Source: Cutibacterium namnetense (GTDB taxonomy: Bacteria > Actinomycetota > Actinomycetes > Propionibacteriales > Propionibacteriaceae). Taken from it: 64,000 nucleotides of DNA. Below are positions 54,319 to 61,362 of the stretch, one piece after another (position 1 is the stretch's first letter; the number at the start of each line of letters is the position of its first letter). The stretch covers positions 62,001 to 126,000 of the forward strand of contig NZ_LWHO01000005.1 of NCBI RefSeq assembly GCF_001642025.1, in the 5' to 3' direction. The position numbers were made by a program, and so were the translations under genes. The notes beneath the pieces are model-generated. The model was not told where the DNA came from. It did not search any database and saw only the letters and a list, made by a program, of their open reading frames with translations.

Positions 54319-55251
54319 ATGATCATCACTCTTAACGACACCACCGCCTCGAAGATTGGTGCAGCCATCGTTGAGGCGCGTCGCACCGTCGGTTCTGGGT
54401 CAGGGTTGGTCCATACCCTCATCTGCATCTGCGACTCCTCCCACTTCGATGCCGCCTTCGAGGCAGCCAGGGATGCCGCCCGCCAACACCCGTCACGCCT
54501 CCTCATGGTCGTGACGACGCGTTCCCGAAAGGACAAGCTCGACGCAGAGGTGCACGCCGGCGAAGGCACTCCCGGAGATATCATCGTGCTGCGGTTGTCT
54601 GGGGCCATGGCGAAGCGTCCTGCCTCGGTTATCCTCCCGCTACTACTGTCGGACTCCCCCGTCATTGCATGGTGGCCTTTTACCGGCCCCGACAACCTCG
54701 CCGCCGACCCCATCGGGGCCCTCGCGGACCGCCGCATCACCGATTCGGCAGCTGACAAGGATCCATGCAAAGCCCTCATACACCGTGCAGCTCACCTCAC
54801 CGAGGGCGACTCTGACCTGTGCTGGGCTCGCACCACCGGTTGGAGAGCCCTGGCCGCAGCGGCGTTGGACCAGCATCCAGCGACCGTCAAGTCCGCTCGA
54901 GTGGAGTCAGCCGCCAATAACGCGCCGGCGATGCTGCTGGCAGCCTGGCTAAGATTGCGCCTTCATGTCCCGGTCGAACAGGTAACAACCGACGCGCCCG
55001 GCATCTGTGCGATCGTCATGTCGACCTCAGGTGGTGACATCGAAATTCGTCGCCGCAGTGGCAGATATGCCGTCTACCGGATCCCGGGAGAACCGGCGCG
55101 CGGAGTGGCCCTGGACCGCCGCGAGGTACAGATGCTTATTGGTGAGGAGCTTCGTCGACTTGGCCCCGACAAGGTCTTCACTACTGTCATGACTGAAATC
55201 CACGACGGAGCGGGACACATCTGGTCGATGAATAATGGGGGTGAGTCATGA
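54319..55251 (+). CDS. opcA: Glucose-6-phosphate dehydrogenase assembly protein OpcA
   Basis: 310 aa. Family blocks RLLMVVTTR, SDSPVIAWWPFTGPDNLAADPIG and RRITDSAADKDP are as in actinobacterial OpcA, which activates or assembles Zwf in a redox-dependent way in cyanobacteria and related roles here. Overlaps pgl by 4 bp (ATGA). Confidence 0.93.
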   Translation: MIITLNDTTASKIGAAIVEARRTVGSGSGLVHTLICICDSSHFDAAFEAARDAARQHPSRLLMVVTTRSRKDKLDAEVHAGEGTPGDIIVLRLSGAMAKRPASVILPLLLSDSPVIAWWPFTGPDNLAADPIGALADRRITDSAADKDPCKALIHRAAHLTEGDSDLCWARTTGWRALAAAALDQHPATVKSARVESAANNAPAMLLAAWLRLRLHVPVEQVTTDAPGICAIVMSTSGGDIEIRRRSGRYAVYRIPGEPARGVALDRREVQMLIGEELRRLGPDKVFTTVMTEIHDGAGHIWSMNNGGES

Positions 55252-55982
55252 CGAACCGACGCCTCATGCGGTACCAATCCGCCCAAGGGTTGGCCGAGGG
55301 GGTTGCTCACCGACTAGTCCAGACGATCGTCAGAGTTCAGGCCGCGCAAGAACGCATCGACCTGTGTCTGACCGGTGGGAGGATCGCAAACATCGTCTAT
55401 GCCGCAATGGGAGACGTCCCCGAATGTGCCAAGATTCGCCCAGACCAGTTACACGTCTGGTGGGGTGACGACCGATTCGTCCCTACCGGCCATCCGGACC
55501 GCAATTCCCTGCAAGCCCTACCCCTATTGTCGTCAGCCATCCGCCTAGACCCTTCAAAAACCCATGTCATGCCCGCAGCCGACGGCAAAGCTGATCCCGA
55601 CGAGGCTGCCTATTCTTACGCCCAGGAGCTCGGCGACGTCGTCTTCGACATCTGTTTGCTGGGGATGGGGACCGACGGTCACGTCGCCTCCCTCTTCCCA
55701 GGCCATCCGTCTTTCAATCCCACGGCGGGCGCACTGGCCGTTGGTGTCACGGATGCTCCCAAACCTCCTCCAGATCGTCTCTCAGTTACGATGCCGGTCA
55801 TCAACAGATCGAAAAGAGTCTGGTTTCTCGTCAGTGGGTCCGAAAAAGCCGAGGCTGTCGAAAAGGTTTTTGCCGGCGACGAGTCGTTGCCGGCTACCTG
55901 GGCCAACGGCACTATTGAGACGAGTTGGATGGTCGACCATGACGCCTCGATCGGTCTGCCGAGGTACAACTGCTCGCTGTGA
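55248..55982 (+). CDS. pgl: 6-phosphogluconolactonase
   Basis: 244 aa, DevB/SOL type. Motifs: LCLTGGRIA, WWGDDRFVPTGHPDRNS and LLGMGTDGHVASLFPGHP. Second step of the pathway, so the operon covers glucose-6-phosphate to 6-phosphogluconate. In the usual family the first motif is TGG(S/T); here it is TGGRIA. Confidence 0.94.
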   Translation: MTNRRLMRYQSAQGLAEGVAHRLVQTIVRVQAAQERIDLCLTGGRIANIVYAAMGDVPECAKIRPDQLHVWWGDDRFVPTGHPDRNSLQALPLLSSAIRLDPSKTHVMPAADGKADPDEAAYSYAQELGDVVFDICLLGMGTDGHVASLFPGHPSFNPTAGALAVGVTDAPKPPPDRLSVTMPVINRSKRVWFLVSGSEKAEAVEKVFAGDESLPATWANGTIETSWMVDHDASIGLPRYNCSL

Positions 55983-56112
55983 GGGGCGATGACTAGGCCT
56001 GCACGACGGTCGTGGCCCTCTTCTCCCACACGGCCAAGAGCTCGCAGACCAGACGTGGCGGCTAGTATCAACGACGACAGGCCGCTGAGACCAGTAGGAG
56101 GACCCCCGAAAG

Positions 56113-56907
56113 ATGGTCACCAACAAGACGACCGCTAGCACTTCGAAACGCGCTGCGCTGCGCGCCCAACAAGAGGTTGAAGAGGCAGCCAAGAAGCGTC
56201 GCCGCATCGTTAGCGTCGTCATCGGTGTCATCGTCATCGCGGCCATCACTGTGGGCGTCGTTCTGGGGGTGAACCACAAGTCAAACAGCAGCTCGCCCGC
56301 TCAACAGATCACCCCACCTTCAGCCACCAAAGACGGTGTTTATACCCTCAATCCAGGCAAAGCGAAGAAGGGCGCCCCGACCGTCACGGTGTTCCAGGAC
56401 TACCAGTGCCCCGCATGCAAGGGCGTCGAGGATGCGCTCGGCAAGCAGTTCAATGAGTTGTCGGCAAAGGGTGACATCAAGTTGCAATACCGCACCATGA
56501 CATTCCTCGACCATAAACTGGCCAACGACGCCTCCAGCCGCGCCGCGATGGCCGCTGCCGCCGCTGACGTCGTCGGTAGATACGGGCCTTACCATGACGT
56601 CATCTACGCTCACCAGGCCGCCAAGGAGGGGGTCGGCTACACCGACGACCAGCTACGCAAGTCCTTCGCCGCGCAGGCCGGCATTACTGGCGACAAACTC
56701 ACCAAGTTCCAGCACATTTACGACACCAGGCAGACCGAGCAGTTCGTCCAAAATGCCAGTGACCAGGGTCTACAAGCGATGCAGAAACTTGGCGCCGAAG
56801 CCACCCCGGCCTACGCCGTCAATGGCAAGCCGTGGGACGGCTGGGGGCAGCTCAGCAGCAGCACAACCTCCGACGAGCTGCTCAAGGCTATCGTGTCAGC
56901 TCAGTGA
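56113..56907 (+). CDS. Membrane-anchored DsbA-like thiol oxidoreductase, first copy
   Basis: 264 aa. A basic cytosolic stretch (about 1-31), one membrane anchor (about 32-53), a linker, and a thioredoxin-fold DsbA-like domain with VFQDYQCPACKG (CPAC active site) and the cis-Pro loop ATPAYAVNG. Probably oxidises cysteines of exported proteins, recharged by a DsbB or VKOR-type partner. It is a clear paralogue of the protein at 57594. Confidence 0.9.
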   Translation: MVTNKTTASTSKRAALRAQQEVEEAAKKRRRIVSVVIGVIVIAAITVGVVLGVNHKSNSSSPAQQITPPSATKDGVYTLNPGKAKKGAPTVTVFQDYQCPACKGVEDALGKQFNELSAKGDIKLQYRTMTFLDHKLANDASSRAAMAAAAADVVGRYGPYHDVIYAHQAAKEGVGYTDDQLRKSFAAQAGITGDKLTKFQHIYDTRQTEQFVQNASDQGLQAMQKLGAEATPAYAVNGKPWDGWGQLSSSTTSDELLKAIVSAQ

Positions 56908-57004
56908 GGTCAGACGAGCGGGTGTCTGATCGTCACGGTCATCAGCTACGGGTCGTCCGCGTCGTGGATGACATATCAATTATCACGGGGGGGATCCAAT
57001 TAGG

Positions 57005-57508
57005 ATGGCAGATATGGACTCTCAACCATCGTCGCGCTCCTCCACAGTGCGCGACTGGGTGGGCCTGGCGGCCCGGATCATCCTCGGTGGCACTCTTCTC
57101 GTTGCGGGAATCCGCAAGGCCACCGACATAGACTCCACGATCTGGTCAGTGCGTACCTACCAGATCGTGCCATGGGACCTCGCCCCCATCGTCGGTTGGA
57201 CGATGCCGGTCCTCGAGATCGTCGTCGGGCTAATGCTCATCTTGGGCATCGCAACGCGCTGGTCTGGTCTCCTCGGCACCCTGGCTATGGTTGTCTTCAT
57301 CATCGGGATTTCCTCGGTGTGGGGACGCCACATCTCGCTGGACTGCGGCTGCTTCGGCAATGGCGGGCCAGTTGACCGAAATTGGCGCCTCACCCAGCGC
57401 ACGTATGCCCTGGACATTCTGCGTGATCTCGGCCTCGCTTTGTGCGGGATATGGCTAGCTATCCGGCCCCGCTCGACGCTGTCTATGGATCACTGGATTA
57501 CTAGCTGA
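57005..57508 (+). CDS. MauE/DoxX-family redox-linked membrane protein
   Basis: 167 aa, four membrane segments, with LAARIILGGTLLVAGIRKATD and the extracytoplasmic LDCGCFGNGGPVDRNW, where the CGC pair is the redox signature of the MauE group. Often encoded beside DsbA-like proteins, as here on both sides; may relay electrons to or from them. Reading starts at ATG 57005; 56908-57004 shows nothing. Confidence 0.88.
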   Translation: MADMDSQPSSRSSTVRDWVGLAARIILGGTLLVAGIRKATDIDSTIWSVRTYQIVPWDLAPIVGWTMPVLEIVVGLMLILGIATRWSGLLGTLAMVVFIIGISSVWGRHISLDCGCFGNGGPVDRNWRLTQRTYALDILRDLGLALCGIWLAIRPRSTLSMDHWITS

Positions 57509-57593
57509 AACATGAGTGGTCGGCCGGTTCGGTTGTCCGACCGGCTACGATCATGTGCGACACATCATCGATGGCACAGGGGGACTTCAACCG

Positions 57594-58391
57594 ATGGCTG
57601 CTAAAAAGGCAACTGCGACCACCTCTAGACGGGCTGCCCTGCGCGCCCAACAAGAGGCGCAAGAATCGGCCAAGAAGCGTCGCCGGATCATCGGCGTTAT
57701 AGCAGGCGTTGTCATCATCGCAGTGGTAGTCATCGCAGTCGTCCTCGGGCTGAACCACAAGTCCGACGACGTGCCGACCACCGGTCAGATCACTCCCCCT
57801 TCGGCTACCAAGGACGGCGTCTACACCCTCAATCCTGACAAGGTGAAGGGCGGAGCCCCTACAGTCACGGTGTTCCAGGACTACCAGTGTCCCGCATGCA
57901 AGGGTGCTGAAGATGTGCTCGGTAAGCCTCTCAATGAGCTGTCAGCCGAGGGCAAGATTAAGTTGGAGTATCACACCCTCACCTTCTTAGATCGTAATCT
58001 GCGTGACGACGCCTCCACTCGCGCCGCGATGGCCGCTGCTGCCGCCGATGTCGTGGGTAAATTCCAGGCCTACCATGACGTCGTTTACCGCCACCAGCCT
58101 CAAGAAGAGGGCGCGGGTTACACCGATGAGCAACTGCGCAAGGAGTTCGCCTCTGAGGCCGGTATTACCGGAAGTAACCTCACTAAGTTCCAGCGCATCT
58201 ACGACAACAAGCAGACTGAACAGTTCGTCAAAAACGGCAACGACAAGGGGCTACAGGAATTGCAAAAGTTCGGTACTGCCGGCACTCCAGCCTTCCTCGT
58301 CAACGGAAAGTCGTGGGAGGGCTGGCAGGACTTCACCCAATCCGCTCCTACCGCCGACAAGCTACTCCAGGCCATTAAGAATGCCCACTGA
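57594..58391 (+). CDS. Membrane-anchored DsbA-like thiol oxidoreductase, second copy
   Basis: 265 aa from ATG 57594 (AGGGGGA upstream); the extra codons before it are unconserved. Same layout as the first copy: basic N-terminus, one anchor, CPAC in VFQDYQCPACKG, cis-Pro loop GTPAFLVNG. The linker text ITPPSATKDGVYTLNP is identical in both, a sign of tandem duplication with the MauE gene now between. Confidence 0.9.
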   Translation: MAAKKATATTSRRAALRAQQEAQESAKKRRRIIGVIAGVVIIAVVVIAVVLGLNHKSDDVPTTGQITPPSATKDGVYTLNPDKVKGGAPTVTVFQDYQCPACKGAEDVLGKPLNELSAEGKIKLEYHTLTFLDRNLRDDASTRAAMAAAAADVVGKFQAYHDVVYRHQPQEEGAGYTDEQLRKEFASEAGITGSNLTKFQRIYDNKQTEQFVKNGNDKGLQELQKFGTAGTPAFLVNGKSWEGWQDFTQSAPTADKLLQAIKNAH

Positions 58392-58421
58392 CATAGGGGC
58401 ATCGATTTCCCATAATCCATC

Positions 58422-58441
58422 GTGACGAGGTTCCTCGTCAC
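58422..58441. repeat. Inverted repeat before valS
   Basis: GTGACGAGG-TT-CCTCGTCAC: two 9-bp perfect arms around TT, 72 bp before valS and 31 bp after the DsbA-like gene. The two-base gap is too tight for an RNA hairpin loop without opening the inner pairs, so an operator is as likely as a terminator. Confidence 0.5.
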
Positions 58442-58512
58442 TACTATCCCGGGCGACTGGCGAACAATACTCGTCTGGCGACCTGTCCGAGTCGAACACT
58501 AGAATTTGGAAT

Positions 58513-61125
58513 ATGACCTCACAGACCTTTGTCCCCTCATCCGCCACGCCTCCGACGCGCGGTGTCGTACCCGATAAACCAGCCCTCGAAGGCCTGGAGG
58601 AGAAGTGGGGCGCGGTTTGGGAGGACGAGCAGCTATACGCCTTCGACGCTACCGCGGTTAACTCGCGCGAGCAGGTGTTTTCCATCGATACCCCGCCGCC
58701 TACCGTCTCGGGCCACCTGCACCCCGGACACGTCTTCTCCTACACCCATACCGACACTGTCGCGCGCTATCAGCGGATGCGTGGCAAGAAGGTCTTTTAC
58801 CCGATGGGTTGGGACGACAACGGTCTTCCGACTGAGCGCCGCGTGCAGAACTACTACGGCGTGCGCTGCGATCCCTCACTGCCCTACGACCCTGACTTCA
58901 CCCCGCCGAGCAAACCCGACCCCAAGCGTCAGGTGCCAATTAGCCGTCGCAACTTCGTCGAGCTCTGCGTCGAGCTAACCGCCGTTGACGAGAAGGCCTT
59001 CCAGGACTTGTGGCGCTCTGTTGGCCTGTCCGTGGACTGGAACCAGCTCTACACGACGATCTCGCCAGAGTCACAGCGAATCGCCCAGCTGGCCTTCCTC
59101 CGCAACCACGCCCGTGGCGAGGCGTACCTGTCTGACGCCCCCACTCTGTGGGACGTCACCTTCTCTACCGCCGTTGCGCAGGCCGAGCTCGAAGCTCGCG
59201 ACTACCCCGGTGCCTACCATCGCCTCGGTTTCCACCGTCCCGGCGGTGAGGACGTCTTCATCGAAACCACCCGACCCGAGCTGCTAGCCGCTTGCTGCGC
59301 CCTCATCGCTCACCCTGACGACGAGCGCTATCAGCACCTGTTCGGCACCACCGTCACCACCCCGCTGTACGGGGTTGAGGTGCCGGTGTTGGCCCACTCG
59401 GCTGCCGAGATGGACAAAGGCGCCGGCATCGCCATGTGCTGTACCTTCGGTGATCTCACCGACGTCGCATGGTGGCGTGAGCTGCAACTGCCCACCCGCA
59501 CCATCATCGGTCGCGACGGACGGATCCTTTCTGAGACCCCGCAGTGGATCATCGACGCCGGATCCGCCGAGATGTACGAGGCGATCGCGGGTAAGACGAC
59601 CTTCACCGCCCGCAAACTCGTCGTTGAGGCCCTCGTGGCGTCCGGCGAGATGGATGGTGAGCCCAAACCCACCCAGCGCAAGGCCAATTTCTATGAAAAA
59701 GGCGACAAACCGCTGGAAATCATCGGCACCCGGCAGTGGTACATCCGCAACGGTGGCCGTGACGATGAGCTGCGCGACGCCTTGCTAGAGCGCGGCCGAG
59801 AACTCGAGTGGGTTCCTGAGCACATGCGTCACCGCTACGAGAACTGGGTCGAGGGGCTCAACGGCGACTGGCTCATCAGTCGTCAGCGCTTCTTCGGCGT
59901 CCCATTCCCGGTGTGGTACCCGCTAGACGCCGACGGCGAACCCGAGTATGACCACCCGCTGCTACCTGACGAATCCGCCCTCCCGGTGGATCCGGCCTCC
60001 CAGCCACCGTCCGGATACCAGGAGTCCCAGCGCGGTGTCGCCGGCGGATTCATTGGCGACCCGGACGTCATGGACACCTGGGCCACGTCCTCGCTGACTC
60101 CCCAAATCGTCACCGGTTGGGAGCGCGACGCCGACCTGTTCGCCAAGACCTTCCCCATGGATTTCGCCCCCGAAGCCCACGACATCATCCGCACCTGGGT
60201 GTTTTCCCGCGTGGTGCGGGCACATCTGGAAAACGGTGTGCTGCCGTGGAAGCGAGCCGCGATCTCGGGATTTGTCACCGACCCCGACCGCAAAAAAATG
60301 TCGAAGTCGAAGGGCAACACCGTCGTCCCGACCGAAATCATTGAGCAGTTCGGCGCTGACGCGGTGCGTTGGCGTGCCGCCATGGCTCGTCCGGGTATGG
60401 ACTCCCCCTTCGACAAGGCTCAGATGAAGGTCGGACGCCGTCTGGCGATGAAGATCCTCAACGCGTCAAAGTTCGTCCTCGGTTTTGGTGCCGGCGGTCA
60501 GGTCTGCGACATCACCAACCCCGCTGATCTGTCGATGCTAGCCGGGCTGCGCCAGCTCATCGTTGAGGCCACCGAGGCATTCGACAAGTTCAACTACACC
60601 GCCGCCCTAGAGGCCTCTGAGCAGTTCTTCTGGACTTTCTGCGACGATTACCTCGAGTTGATCAAGGAGCGCGCCTACAACTCCGAGGGGGCCGACGAAG
60701 CAGGTGCGTTAAGCGCCCGGACTGCACTACGTCTAGCCCTTGACGTTATGCTTCGGCTGTTTGCCCCGTTCCTGCCTTTCGTCACCGAAGAGGTCTGGAG
60801 TTGGTGGAAGACAGGGTCAGTACACACCTCTTCCTGGCCAACCGCCGACGAGGTGCCAGCCACCGGCGACGTCGACCTCATGATCGACGTCTCGACTGCC
60901 TTGGTCGAGCTGCGCGGCGTGAAATCGACCCACAAGGTTCCGATGCGCACCCCGATCCTCTCGGCCCGTATCAGCGCCCCGAAGTCGATCATCGCGAACC
61001 TCAAGGCCGTTGAGTCCGACTTGGCCAAGGTGTCGAAGACCGAGCAGTTCACGTGGTCCGAGGGCGGGGAGGCCCTGACCCTTGATGCCGAGTTGGGAGA
61101 GCCTCCAGCCAAGCGTAAGAAGTGA
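58513..61125 (+). CDS. valS: Valyl-tRNA synthetase
   Basis: 870 aa class I synthetase. HIGH-type motif HLHPGH at 68-73 and KMSKS at 595-599. The text after the first motif, WDDNGLPTERRVQNYYGVRCDP, marks the archaeal-like ValRS used by many actinobacteria. The editing domain and an anticodon-binding domain follow; the C-terminal coiled arm of the E. coli type is very short. A strong terminator follows. Confidence 0.95.
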   Translation: MTSQTFVPSSATPPTRGVVPDKPALEGLEEKWGAVWEDEQLYAFDATAVNSREQVFSIDTPPPTVSGHLHPGHVFSYTHTDTVARYQRMRGKKVFYPMGWDDNGLPTERRVQNYYGVRCDPSLPYDPDFTPPSKPDPKRQVPISRRNFVELCVELTAVDEKAFQDLWRSVGLSVDWNQLYTTISPESQRIAQLAFLRNHARGEAYLSDAPTLWDVTFSTAVAQAELEARDYPGAYHRLGFHRPGGEDVFIETTRPELLAACCALIAHPDDERYQHLFGTTVTTPLYGVEVPVLAHSAAEMDKGAGIAMCCTFGDLTDVAWWRELQLPTRTIIGRDGRILSETPQWIIDAGSAEMYEAIAGKTTFTARKLVVEALVASGEMDGEPKPTQRKANFYEKGDKPLEIIGTRQWYIRNGGRDDELRDALLERGRELEWVPEHMRHRYENWVEGLNGDWLISRQRFFGVPFPVWYPLDADGEPEYDHPLLPDESALPVDPASQPPSGYQESQRGVAGGFIGDPDVMDTWATSSLTPQIVTGWERDADLFAKTFPMDFAPEAHDIIRTWVFSRVVRAHLENGVLPWKRAAISGFVTDPDRKKMSKSKGNTVVPTEIIEQFGADAVRWRAAMARPGMDSPFDKAQMKVGRRLAMKILNASKFVLGFGAGGQVCDITNPADLSMLAGLRQLIVEATEAFDKFNYTAALEASEQFFWTFCDDYLELIKERAYNSEGADEAGALSARTALRLALDVMLRLFAPFLPFVTEEVWSWWKTGSVHTSSWPTADEVPATGDVDLMIDVSTALVELRGVKSTHKVPMRTPILSARISAPKSIIANLKAVESDLAKVSKTEQFTWSEGGEALTLDAELGEPPAKRKK

Positions 61126-61181
61126 GGCAATCACAACCTCCTGATCCATTTCGGAGCCAGTGAGCATCCCGGAACCAGCAC

Positions 61182-61215
61182 AAAGGGGTCGACCGCAGCG
61201 ACGGTCGGCCCCTTT
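61182..61215 (+). terminator. Intrinsic terminator after valS
   Basis: 14-bp stem, AAAGGGGTCGACCG (61182-61195) with its complement (61202-61215, one G-U pair), 6-nt loop, and a short TTTC end 57 bp after the valS stop. Confidence 0.85.
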
Positions 61216-61362
61216 CTCGTGGCGAGGTCGTCCTGTTCACGATTACATCAAGCGTTCACAAGGTCTGCACATCTCCTTGCAGCGCCCCGGCAATACTCCA
61301 TAGCCTCTCCTCAACCTGTAACAACGGACTCCAGCCAAGTGGAGTCCCGAGGAAGGACAATG

